A stretch of 64,000 nucleotides of DNA from positions 1,488,001 to 1,552,000 of the forward strand of contig JAXLWL010000002.1 of NCBI GenBank assembly GCA_046328505.1. The letters run 5' to 3'. Below the pieces are notes generated by a model. The model ran no database searches. It worked only from the letters and a program-made list of their open reading frames with translations, and was not told the origin of the DNA. This DNA is from JBDHWG01 sp046328505 (GTDB lineage Bacteria; Chloroflexota; Anaerolineae; Epilineales; JAHCIE01). Position numbers and translations under genes: made by a program. Shown piece by piece: positions 8,212 through 16,800 of the stretch. The first letter of the stretch is position 1. Every line of letters begins with the position of its first letter.

Positions 8212-9384
8212 CTACCCATTTGGCAGTTCCACCGGTGGCCGCACCTCGGCGGCGGCAGTAATCTGCGCGAAGCGCGGGCGCATTTCGGCTACGGAATCGC
8301 CGCCCAGTTTCTCCATCAGCCCCTCCGCCAGCACCCAGGCCACGACGGCTTCCCCAATGGGTGAGCCGCGCGTCACCGCCGTGAAGTCCGAGCGCTCGTA
8401 GTTCGTCTCCGTTTGCTCGCCGGTCGCCAGGTCCACCGAGCGCATCGGGTTGAGGGTCGTGGCGATGGGCTTTAGCGCGGCACGGACCACGATAGGCTGG
8501 CCGGTTGTGATGCCCCCCTCGGTGCCACCGGCTCGGTTCGTCGGGCGCATCACGCGGCCATCGTCCACGACGATCTCGTCGTGAACCTCGGTGCCATAGC
8601 GGGCGGCATTGTCGAAGGCCGGGCCGATTTCGACGCCCTTGACCGCCGGCACGCTCATCATGGCCTGAGCCAGACGGCCATCCAGCTTGCGGTCCCAGTG
8701 GACGTGAGAGCCTAGCCCAGTCGGCACACCCAGCGCAACTACTTCGAATACGCCGCCGACCGTGTCCCGCCGCTTGATGGTGTCGCGGATGTACTCGCGC
8801 ATCGCGTCAACCTGTTCGAGATCGGGACAGCGAATGTCGTTCGACTCCGCCAGGGCGAAGATCTCGGGGTAGGGCAATTCGGGCAGCCGAGCGCGCAGCG
8901 GGCCAACCTGCGTCACGTAGCTTCCTATCTGAATGCCGAACTCGCCGAGGAGCTGCCGCGCCACGCCGCCAATGGCGACGCGCATCGCCGTCTCTCGCGC
9001 GGACGCCCGCTCCAGCACGAGGCGCATGTCGTAGAGGTGGCCGTACTTGATACCACCCGCCAGGTCAGCGTGGCCGGGCCGGGGCACGCTGAACAGGGGC
9101 GGGGTCTTGTGCTGCCAGTTGGCCCAGTCGCGGTTCTCGATGCGCAGCGCGATCGGCCCGCCGGTCGTCAGGCCCTTCCCCGGTCCGTTCCACCCAATGC
9201 CCGCCAGAACTTCGATCTCGTCCTTCTCGATCTTCATGCGCCCGCCAGCGCCGAAGCCGATCTGGCGGCGGGTCAGGTCCGCGTTGATTCGGGCAGCGTC
9301 CAGGGCAAGACCGGCCGGCATCCCCTCGATGATTCCGATGAGACACGGGCCGTGGGACTCACCGGCGGTCAAGAAGCGCAGCAT
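8212..9384 (-). CDS. aroC: Chorismate synthase
   Basis: Last step of the shikimate pathway: converts 5-enolpyruvylshikimate-3-phosphate to chorismate using reduced FMN. The 390 residues are normal to slightly long. N-terminal LRFLTAGESHGPCLIGIIEG, RRQIGFGAGGRM near residue 40, VLERASARETAMR near 128 and the C-terminal TNRAGGTEGGIT block are all signatures. AGGAG lies upstream of ATG 9384. It follows the serine hydrolase by 12 bases on the same strand, so they may share a transcript although the functions are unrelated. Confidence 0.97.
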   Translation of the reverse strand: MLRFLTAGESHGPCLIGIIEGMPAGLALDAARINADLTRRQIGFGAGGRMKIEKDEIEVLAGIGWNGPGKGLTTGGPIALRIENRDWANWQHKTPPLFSVPRPGHADLAGGIKYGHLYDMRLVLERASARETAMRVAIGGVARQLLGEFGIQIGSYVTQVGPLRARLPELPYPEIFALAESNDIRCPDLEQVDAMREYIRDTIKRRDTVGGVFEVVALGVPTGLGSHVHWDRKLDGRLAQAMMSVPAVKGVEIGPAFDNAARYGTEVHDEIVVDDGRVMRPTNRAGGTEGGITTGQPIVVRAALKPIATTLNPMRSVDLATGEQTETNYERSDFTAVTRGSPIGEAVVAWVLAEGLMEKLGGDSVAEMRPRFAQITAAAEVRPPVELPNG

Positions 9385-9396
9385 GGATATCTCCTC

Positions 9397-10194
9397 TCAG
9401 TCGGCGACCCAGCTATCGTAGACGATCCTGGATATGCGGCCTATGCCCAACCAGCCTGGATTGTCGACCGAGTAGCGTCGGTCGGTCAGGCTATCACAGA
9501 GGACGGCGATGGTGATGGGCGAGCGGTCAGGGGGGTAGACGATGCCGACGTCGCCGCGAACGTCATTGACCATGCCATCCTTGTGGGCGACGACAACGCC
9601 GTCCGGGAGATAGCGCGGGATCGCGTCGGAGTATTGCTGCCGCCGCAGGATGTCGAGGGCCAGATCGCGCAGGTCAGTATTGAGAATGGCGCCGCTCACC
9701 AGCATGTCCAGCAGCCGCATCATCTCCGCCGGCGTCGTCTCGCCAATGCCGCGTGGCTCGCCTGGCAGCGGCGCGGGAAAGCGAATCGGCCGCAGAGAAC
9801 GCGTCACGGTGAGGCCGAGGCTCGCCAGATATTGGTTGACCTCGGGAATGCCGAGAAGGCGCAGCATCAAGTTCGTGGCACTATTATCGCTGATAACAAT
9901 CATCGCCGTCAGGTAGTCCTTGACGGTGAGCTGGACGCCAGCATCGAACTCTTTCAGCAAGCCGGAGCCGCCAACGATGTCTTCGGGCCGCAGCTCGACG
10001 CGCTCCGTGAGCGCCAGATCGCCCTGCTGCACCCTATCGAGAGCAGCGAGCAAAATGGGAAACTTGATGACGCTAGCCGTGATGAATGGACGGTCAGCGT
10101 TGTGCATGACGGTTTCACCCGTCGCCCAGTCGTGAGCCGCGACCCCGAATGTTGCATCAATATCGGCGACGGCAGCGGCGATCGCGTCGTTCAT
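9397..10194 (-). CDS. Class-A beta-lactamase-like serine hydrolase, cytoplasmic
   Basis: Protein of 265 residues of the beta-lactamase2 / serine hydrolase family. The SxxK nucleophile motif is SVIK (41-44), SDN is 102-104, and HKDG (204-207) replaces KTG. The TTP-x-x-M block near 153 is present, but I find no clear E-x-x-L-N omega-loop motif before it. Together with the lack of a signal peptide this points to a PBP-like esterase or peptidase rather than a resistance enzyme. Start 10194 has GGAGG four bases upstream; an upstream in-frame start at 10266 has none. Upstream of aroC on the same strand. Confidence 0.85.
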   Translation of the reverse strand: MNDAIAAAVADIDATFGVAAHDWATGETVMHNADRPFITASVIKFPILLAALDRVQQGDLALTERVELRPEDIVGGSGLLKEFDAGVQLTVKDYLTAMIVISDNSATNLMLRLLGIPEVNQYLASLGLTVTRSLRPIRFPAPLPGEPRGIGETTPAEMMRLLDMLVSGAILNTDLRDLALDILRRQQYSDAIPRYLPDGVVVAHKDGMVNDVRGDVGIVYPPDRSPITIAVLCDSLTDRRYSVDNPGWLGIGRISRIVYDSWVAD

Positions 10195-10304
10195 GATTCC
10201 TCCGGAAGAAGACGCGGTCAGGCCGCGCCAGCCGTTCAATGCTACTTGGAGCCAGAAATCAGTCAAGGATAGCCGAATCCCCCATATTTCCTATGTCAAG
10301 CTGG

Positions 10305-10333
10305 TTGACAAAGCCGCACAAGCTTGGTATAAT
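10305..10333 (+). promoter_or_regulatory. Perfect consensus sigma70 promoter
   Basis: TTGACA (10305-10310), 17-base spacer, TATAAT (10328-10333). Both hexamers match consensus exactly, the strongest-looking promoter in the window. It drives the small HTH gene at 10381 and possibly the LysM genes beyond. Confidence 0.92.
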
Positions 10334-10380
10334 GTAGCAGGAGCGAGCAACAAATACCATTCCGGGCAAGAGGGGTGGGT

Positions 10381-10569
10381 GTGGACGAAGTCTATCTAAC
10401 GACCGAAGACATCGCCGAACAGCTGCAAATCAGCGTCTACACCGTTCGCCGTTACATTCGTTCTGGTAAATTGCGGGCGGTTAAGCTCGAAGGCTCGTAC
10501 CGCATACGACGTTCTGAATTCGAGCGTTTCTTGAGGGCCCGGGAGATTGGGGAGATCCCGGAGGATTAA
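10381..10569 (+). CDS. Excisionase/MerR-type helix-turn-helix DNA-binding protein
   Basis: A 62-residue protein made almost entirely of one winged-HTH domain. YLTTEDIAEQLQISVYTVRR is the HTH, followed by YIRSGKLRAVKLEGSYRIRR (the wing) and EFERFLRARE. This is the HTH_17/BldC-like family. GTG 10381 is chosen because AGAGGGG lies five bases upstream; a GTG at 10375 is within that site. No integrase or phage gene is near, so this is more likely a transcription factor than an excisionase. It sits under a perfect promoter and 50 bases before a LysM gene. Confidence 0.85.
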   Translation: MDEVYLTTEDIAEQLQISVYTVRRYIRSGKLRAVKLEGSYRIRRSEFERFLRAREIGEIPED

Positions 10570-10619
10570 TCACCTCCCCATTTTATCCGCTTCGTTCATC
10601 CTGTACAGTAAGGAGGGAG

Positions 10620-11783
10620 ATGATGCGACGTCTCTGGCTGAAGCTTCTCGTATTAGCTGCACTTATCCTTGTCGTCGGTCTCGTGGGTGTGAGCGCAACA
10701 GCGACGGCTGAATCTGCGCTGCGGCCGGGGTATAGTGGCTCCATTGTGCACGTCGTGCGCTGGGGCGACACCTTGTCGGGGATCGCGGATCGGTATGGCA
10801 CCTCGCCGATCCTGATCATTAACGCCAACGGGATCCGCAACCCGAACCACCTGGTGGTCGGCGCGCGCCTCGTCATTCCGGTCAAGGGGTACGTGGCGCC
10901 CGCCTGGACGGCGCCGAAGCCAGCCCCGCTGCCGGCGCCCGGTCCCGCGCCCGCGCCGGGTAGCTGTATCCCCTACACGATCCAGCCCGGCGATAGCGTT
11001 TCGAGCATCGCGGCCAGGTTCGGGGTCAGCGACGTGTCCCTGATCCAGGTCAACAACATTATCAATCCGAACTACATCCACGCTGGCGTCACCATCCGCG
11101 TCTGCGACGTGGCCTACACGCCGCCCGCGCAGGTTGTCTGGCAGCCCGCGCCGCAGGTTGTGGTTCAGCCGGTCGCCGTTGTCGCGCCACCGCCGCCTGG
11201 CCCAGGCCCCGTCTGCACGACACACTACATCGTCGGCGACGGCGACACCCTCGACGGGATCGCCACACGCTACGGCACCGACCGCCAGCGCCTGCGCTGG
11301 ATGAACGACCTACCGAATGACGCCGTCTGGGTGGGCATGTCGATGAGTGTCCCGTGCGGTGGCCCGCCGCCCGGCCCGCCGCCCGAGCACGTCGCTCCGC
11401 CGCCACCGCCGCCCGGGCCGTGCTGCGACGGCCACCCCGGGTACATCAAGCCCTTCGAGCACCTCTCGCCCGCGGTCTGCAACCCGTCGGTTGCCATCAC
11501 CTACCCACGCGAGAACCAGACGGTGCATGGGATCATCAACATCGTCGGCACGGCCAACATCGATAAGTTCCAGTTCTACAAGCTCGAGTACGGAGCCGGG
11601 CAAGTGCCGTATAACTTCGTCAGTATAGGCACGACCCACCCGGATCCGTTGACGGGCACACAGCTTGGCACATGGGACACCTCCTCGGTGCCGGGCGGGC
11701 AGTACACGCTGCGCCTGACTGCCGTGGACACGGCAGGCCAGTTCCCGCAGCCGTGTGATGTGAATATCGTGGTCGATAACTAA
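10620..11783 (+). CDS. Secreted triple-LysM protein with C-terminal Ig-like domain
   Basis: Exported 387-residue protein. Signal peptide 1-30 (MMRRLWLKLLVLAAL start, cleavage near ATAES). LysM domains lie at about 42-87 (VVRWGDTLSGIADRYGT), 117-160 (IQPGDSVSSIAARFGV) and 203-246 (YIVGDGDTLDGIATRYGT), separated by Pro-rich linkers. The last 100 residues look like a bacterial Ig-like fold (ITYPRENQTVHGIINIVGTA). LysM binds peptidoglycan or chitin-like glycans, so the protein is probably wall-bound. AAGGAGG precedes the start. It probably shares the promoter of the HTH gene. Confidence 0.9.
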   Translation: MMRRLWLKLLVLAALILVVGLVGVSATATAESALRPGYSGSIVHVVRWGDTLSGIADRYGTSPILIINANGIRNPNHLVVGARLVIPVKGYVAPAWTAPKPAPLPAPGPAPAPGSCIPYTIQPGDSVSSIAARFGVSDVSLIQVNNIINPNYIHAGVTIRVCDVAYTPPAQVVWQPAPQVVVQPVAVVAPPPPGPGPVCTTHYIVGDGDTLDGIATRYGTDRQRLRWMNDLPNDAVWVGMSMSVPCGGPPPGPPPEHVAPPPPPPGPCCDGHPGYIKPFEHLSPAVCNPSVAITYPRENQTVHGIINIVGTANIDKFQFYKLEYGAGQVPYNFVSIGTTHPDPLTGTQLGTWDTSSVPGGQYTLRLTAVDTAGQFPQPCDVNIVVDN

Positions 11784-11809
11784 TCGTCCACGCAGCCTCA
11801 ACAGTTCAT

Positions 11810-11851
11810 GGCGGCTATTGCTCACCCGCAAGGCTTCGAGCAATGGCCGCC
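11810..11851. other. Intergenic hairpin between the LysM genes
   Basis: Inverted repeat of 14 bases (11810-11823 with 11838-11851, one G-T pair) and a 14-base loop. No T tract follows, so it may stabilise mRNA or attenuate rather than terminate. Confidence 0.55.
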
Positions 11852-11882
11852 GTGGCGGGCTGAATCGGGAGAATAACCGGAG

Positions 11883-12917
11883 ATGCGTGCTTTTCGCTGG
11901 CTCATCGTTGTCATTGCGGTCCTCGCTCTGGCCCCCGCCGCCCTCGCGGACGGTCCGGTCGTGTATGTCGTGCAATCCGGCGATACCTTGTCGGGCCTGG
12001 CGCAGCGCTTTCAAACCACTTCCGATGCCATCGCGCGTCTGAACAACATCGATGACCCCAGCCAACTCCAGGTTGGTCAGAAAATCACGATTTCCAGTAT
12101 TGGCCCATCTGAAACCGGCGCAGCGGACAAAACCGACACGCCGAAACTCGGCCCGCGGCGCGACACATCCCCCCAGCGCGTCCACGTGGTAGCGCCCGGT
12201 GAGACACTCTCGGGCATCGCCACGGCCAACAACACCACCATCGACGAGCTGACCGCGTTGAACAGTCTCACCTCGCGAGATGTTCTCTCCGTCGGGCAGC
12301 AACTCCTCCTGCCGGATGCCCCCTCCGAGGCGAAGCCTGCGTTGCCCGTTGGGCGCCTCGTGAAATACACCGTTCAGCCGGACGATACGCTCGTCAGTAT
12401 CGGCTTTCGCTACGGGATAGACCCACGCCTCATCGCGGCGGTCAACTCGGACCAGGGCGCGTTCTGGCCCTGGACTGGCGGGGACATTTCAATACCCGCC
12501 AATTGGCGCGTTCCCGATGCGCCGGCGCCGGCGCTGAGCAAGCGGATTCTTGTCAGCATCAAAGAACAGCACGTCTGGGCCTGGGAAGGCGATCACCTCG
12601 TGTTCAGCTTCGTCGCCAGCACGGGCATCGCGACGCATCCGACTCGGCCAGGGACATACGCTATCAAGACCAAGCTACCGATGGCGCGCTCGACTGGCCT
12701 GAATCTTGATATGCCCTCGTGGCTCGGCATCTACGACGCCGGCACGACGGAGAACGGGTTCCACGGCCTGCCGGTCAATCTCGCCAACGGCAACAAGTTG
12801 TGGGGCGGCTTCATTGGGTCTCCCATCTCATATGGCTGCGTCGTCATGCGCGATGCCGACGCGGCGGCGCTGTACGACTGGGCGGACATCGGCACGCCGG
12901 TGGAAATCAAGAGCTAG
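11883..12917 (+). CDS. LysM-anchored L,D-transpeptidase (YkuD)
   Basis: Exported 344-residue wall enzyme. Signal peptide 1-22 (cleavage after ALA). LysM domains are at about 28-72 (YVVQSGDTLSGLAQRFQT), 100-144 (VVAPGETLSGIATANNT) and 163-208 (YTVQPDDTLVSIGFRYGI). The YkuD catalytic domain covers about 222-344 with His294 in FHGLPV and the nucleophile Cys319 in SYGCVVMRD. It makes 3-3 crosslinks or attaches proteins to peptidoglycan. GGAG precedes the ATG. Together with the preceding LysM protein it suggests a peptidoglycan-containing envelope. Confidence 0.94.
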   Translation: MRAFRWLIVVIAVLALAPAALADGPVVYVVQSGDTLSGLAQRFQTTSDAIARLNNIDDPSQLQVGQKITISSIGPSETGAADKTDTPKLGPRRDTSPQRVHVVAPGETLSGIATANNTTIDELTALNSLTSRDVLSVGQQLLLPDAPSEAKPALPVGRLVKYTVQPDDTLVSIGFRYGIDPRLIAAVNSDQGAFWPWTGGDISIPANWRVPDAPAPALSKRILVSIKEQHVWAWEGDHLVFSFVASTGIATHPTRPGTYAIKTKLPMARSTGLNLDMPSWLGIYDAGTTENGFHGLPVNLANGNKLWGGFIGSPISYGCVVMRDADAAALYDWADIGTPVEIKS

Positions 12918-12942
12918 CGCTGCTGCCCACTGGAACCTTCCC

Positions 12943-12976
12943 ACCGCCCCGGACGTCCAGTCTGTGGGCGGTTTCA
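12943..12976 (+). terminator. Weak terminator-like hairpin after the L,D-transpeptidase
   Basis: Seven-pair stem ACCGCCC/GGGCGGT (12943-12949 and 12966-12972) with TTCATT after it. Short T-rich tail, so termination would be partial. Confidence 0.45.
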
Positions 12977-12992
12977 TTATGGAGGGGTGAGT

Positions 12993-13835
12993 ATGCTCAA
13001 GCGAGGCATGTTGATAGTCGTTGGGCTTGGCATGATGGTTGTCATCGCCGGTTGCGGCGGAGCGCCTTCGGCCGGTCCCGCGACGGCTCCCACGGCGACA
13101 CGCGGCGCAGCGTCGCCAACACTGCCGGCGGCCTCCGGCGCGCCGCAAGCCGCGACACCACCGCAGCCCGAATCCGCCAAGCCCCCCGCCACCGGGTCCG
13201 CGACGGCCGTCGCCAATGCGCAGGCGGACCTGGCGCGCCGCCTTGGCATCGCACCAGCTTCGATAGCTGTGGCCCAGGCAGAGAGCGTCACGTGGCCCGA
13301 TGCCTCGCTCGGCTGCCCGCAGCCGGGTGTCATGTATATGCAGATCGTGACGCCGGGCTACCGCGTGGTACTGTCGGCGGGCGGTCGGGAGTATGATTAT
13401 CGAGCGACGTCAGACGGCCAGGTGAGGCTGTGCGAGCGGCCAGCGGGGACTCCACCCGCCGCACCATCACCGACCGCCGCAGCGCGAGGAGAGATTGCCG
13501 TGCCAACGACAAGCGCACCACAGGGCGGGCCGGCGGCCAGTGGGCCGTGGGCGAAGCAAATTGACGCCGCCACAGCAGACCTTTTGAAGCATGAGCCGAC
13601 TCTCAAGGCGAGCGACATCCACGTCCAGACCGCCGAGGCGGTCACGTGGAACGATGGTAGCCTGGGCTGCGCGCAGCCGGGCATGATGTATACGATGGCG
13701 CTTGTGCCGGGATATCGCGTGGTGCTGGAGGCGAACGGCAAGACGTACAGCTACCACGGAGCCCAGGGCCAGCCGCCGAAGCTGTGCGAGAACCCGCGCC
13801 TGCCCGGCGGCACGACGACGGCGCCGGTGCAATAG
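12993..13835 (+). CDS. Lipoprotein with two tandem homologous domains
   Basis: Secreted lipoprotein of 280 residues. Signal peptide with lipobox VIAGC (Cys about residue 20), then a low-complexity Ala/Pro/Thr linker. Two copies of a domain of about 75 residues follow; both contain W-x-D-x-SLGC-x-QPG, then MY, then PGYRVVL, then a Tyr and a terminal LCE-x-P. The paired cysteines (SLGC and LCE) are conserved in both and may form a disulfide. I do not recognise a named family. ATG 12993 is preferred over GTG 12987 because GGAGG at 12981 is seven bases from the ATG and only one from the GTG. Confidence 0.8.
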   Translation: MLKRGMLIVVGLGMMVVIAGCGGAPSAGPATAPTATRGAASPTLPAASGAPQAATPPQPESAKPPATGSATAVANAQADLARRLGIAPASIAVAQAESVTWPDASLGCPQPGVMYMQIVTPGYRVVLSAGGREYDYRATSDGQVRLCERPAGTPPAAPSPTAAARGEIAVPTTSAPQGGPAASGPWAKQIDAATADLLKHEPTLKASDIHVQTAEAVTWNDGSLGCAQPGMMYTMALVPGYRVVLEANGKTYSYHGAQGQPPKLCENPRLPGGTTTAPVQ

Positions 13836-13837
13836 AA

Positions 13838-13866
13838 GTAGGGGCGGGTTTGAAACCCGCCCCTAC
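13838..13866. repeat. Perfect palindromic hairpin between convergent genes
   Basis: A 29-base perfect palindrome: arm GTAGGGGCGGGTTT, one central G, then its exact complement. It lies between the ends of the lipoprotein gene and the large subtilase. It can act as a bidirectional terminator, and resembles short GTAGGGGCG-type dispersed palindromes that I recall from several bacterial genomes. Confidence 0.8.
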
Positions 13867-13876
13867 GCTTTGCGTC

Positions 13877-16800
13877 CTACGGCTGCTCGATGATGGATTG
13901 TTGATACTCCACGTGAAGCACAGGCGTGTGACCACCCGCGCCTCCGTCCCAGCCGAAGACCTGCCGCCCCTGCCCACTCAAGACCTGCCCGTCCAGGCGG
14001 AACGAGAACGGCTGCCCGTTGCGCTGCTCGATGAGCCTGAGCTGGTCGGCGCTGAAGGCGAAGGTGTTCACACGGCCAACGCCCAGGTCGGCCGTCAACA
14101 GTGTCGGCGGGATCGTCGCGTCCACAGGCGCCGCAGCCGCCGTGTCGACGGTGAGGCTGGTGAAGTCGGCGTTCACTGACGGGCTAAGCAGCCTGAGGTA
14201 CCATTGCCCAGTGCCCGGCCAAAGGCCGCGCGCGTCCTGCCCAGTCACGTCTACCCAGGCGCGCGTTACCTTTGCGTTCGGCGGCAGTGTCAGAGTCGGG
14301 GTTTGGAATAGCCCGTAGTAGGTCAGGCGCAGGTTCTCATCGACACCCGACCATATGACGCCCTCGCCAAAGAACGACTTGCGGCCGTTGAGGCGGCTGG
14401 CGTAGCCTGCCATGGACGACGCGGTCGTCAGCGTGACCGTCTGCGGTGGGGGCAGCGAAGCCGTTACGCTCGCGGAGGACTGGCTTGTTCCATCGCGGCC
14501 GTCGCGGGCCAGAGTTGCCGTCGTCGTGAACGTACCGACAGCCATAGGGCGGGCGCGATAGCTCACCGTCTGCGACAGGAAGCGATTCGCCAGGTCCGGG
14601 TAGTCGAGGGTCAGCGTCTGGCCTTGAACGGGCGCGTTGGCGCTTGGAGTACCGTTGAAGTACCAGCTATTGCCCTCGGTGCCGTCGGCGTTCTCGGCGC
14701 CAATCGACGACGGGCTTGGGTTGCCATCCATGTTGTCATAGATGAAATACGTCTCACCGGTCTCCAGTACCATGACAACTTCGAAGGTGTAGAACTTGTC
14801 GGGTATGCTGTAGCGCTGGGCATCCTTCCACTGGACGATCAGGGCGCGATTCGACCCAAACGGACCCGCTGTCACAGTCTCAGCGTACCACTCGCCGTGG
14901 CCCGCAGCGCCGGCGCTCAGGTCCAGGTCGGCGAAGAACGGCGCGATCATCGGATGTGGCTTCCGCGTCGCATCCGGCAGGCGGAAGGGGCGGAACTGAA
15001 TATCGGAGTCGCTCTGCACGCCGCCGGGAACAACGTAACCGTTCGTTACGAGACCCATCGTGGTGTAGCTCTGACCGAGATAGTGGAACGCGGGCATCCC
15101 TGTCGGCAGGTCCACGTTGACGCCAACATCGTCGCCCGTGTCGCCTTGTGGCAGCGGCGTCGTGCCGAGCTCCGTCGGCAGGTCGATGAAGCGGAGCGAG
15201 GGGCCGCCACTCGTACTGCTACGGAACTCGACCGCCTCGCGTCGCTGCGGAACCGTGAAGCTCGACTGAATGGTGCGCGAGGTAGCGTCGTACGTGACAC
15301 CGTTGAGCGAGTCTGGCACGACGCGCATGTTGTCCGGCAGCGGAGCTGTGGCAGTGTACGCGCCGGGCGTGTTCTCGAAGTTGGTGACCGTGAGCGTGTA
15401 GGTCACGGGGCGGCCCGCTTCGACGGCCGTGGGCGCGGCGGTGAAGCTCATCTCGGTGTCAGGCAGGCGCGTGACCTCGACGGGGATCGCAGCGCCCTGA
15501 CCATTCAAACCTGGCACCTGGAGCATCCCCAGATACGTCTTGCCGCGCTGGTCCAAGCCTGAGTAGCGCAGGGTCACTGTCGCCTCTTGCCCCGCCTGCA
15601 CCCCGCTATTCGGCGGTGTTGCCTGGAGCGTCCCGTTGCCCTTGACGTTCCAGATGCTCAGATCGAAGTCTCCGTCGCCCCTGTAAGCGTGGATACCGAC
15701 GGCGTAGAGGCCGGGGCGTGGATTGGTCACCGTGACCTGGTCGTCCACGGTGAAGCCCCGGCTCTTGCCGATCAGCTCGGTGTCATAGTCGAAATGGCCA
15801 TCGCCGTTGGCATCGTAGAACACGAAGACATCGACATCCTGGAGCGTGTCGGAGCCGTTGCTTGTCGCCGCGCGGAAAAGCCCGGTGTCAACGCCGAGTG
15901 TATACGTGAACACCCGCCACCCGTGCGCTTCGTCGAGCGGGTTCGTTGTTGGGTCGCGATCTGAGTCTTGCGTGATGCTCACGCGCTGAACTGTCGGAAG
16001 CGTCAGGCCATAGGTCTGCAGGGTCAGCTGGCCGACGTCGACGTTAGGCGTGAACTTGACAGGATAGGTTCCGTTGTCCGCGCGTGTATCGAAGCTCACC
16101 TGATCCGGAACGTCAGCGCCCACGGCTTCGACCCAGGTGATGATGTGGGCGTGGTGCGAGCCGCTCGTCTCGGCGAAGTCGATCTGACCAGCGGTGTAGT
16201 CGGTGAGCGGAGCGCCCACCAGGTTGATGCCGACCGTCAGGCTGATGGATGCGCCGGGCGCCAGAGTGAATGTGCTCGGCGTGACAGTCAAGCTTGCGCC
16301 GGCCGTCGGCGGGGTCGAGCTGGTGGTGTAGGTACCGGGCGTGGCAGCGACGTTAGTGGCCGTAATGACCGCAGTCGCCCGGCCAATGATCCCCGGAACG
16401 CCCAGGCTCGGCTTGTCGAAGACCAGGCCGGGGTCGATCGCCTTACCGGCGTCGAGCCGGCCCGCGCCGCGGTCGAACACACTGGCGGGCGTGCCATCGG
16501 AGAGTGTCACACCCTGGGTCACAGCCGTGGTCATCAGCGCCGACTTGACCTGCGCCGGCGTGAAGTTCGGGTAGCGTTGGCGCACAAGGGCCGCCGCGCC
16601 CGCCACGTGAGGCGCCGACATGCTCGTGCCCGACTCAAACGCGAAGGGCGCCGGCGACACAGGATTCTGGGGGGAGAATGCGGACAGAATGTTCACACCG
16701 GGCGCCGCCAAGTCCGGTTTGATGATCTCAGGCCGATAGTTGGGGCCGCGCGAGCTGAAATCGGCCATGACATCCGCTGTCGCCGGGGACGCCGCGGCGG

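Noticed and set aside
9397..10194. Antibiotic-resistance class A beta-lactamase
   Set aside because: No signal peptide, KDG in place of KTG and no clear E-x-x-L-N motif; a housekeeping or esterase-type hydrolase is more likely.
10381..10569. Excisionase of a mobile element
   Set aside because: The domain is of that superfamily, but no integrase, attachment site or phage gene is present nearby.
11310..12302. Minus-strand frame of 330 codons across the LysM genes
   Set aside because: It overlaps two well-supported LysM genes and reads as Arg/Gly-rich shadow.
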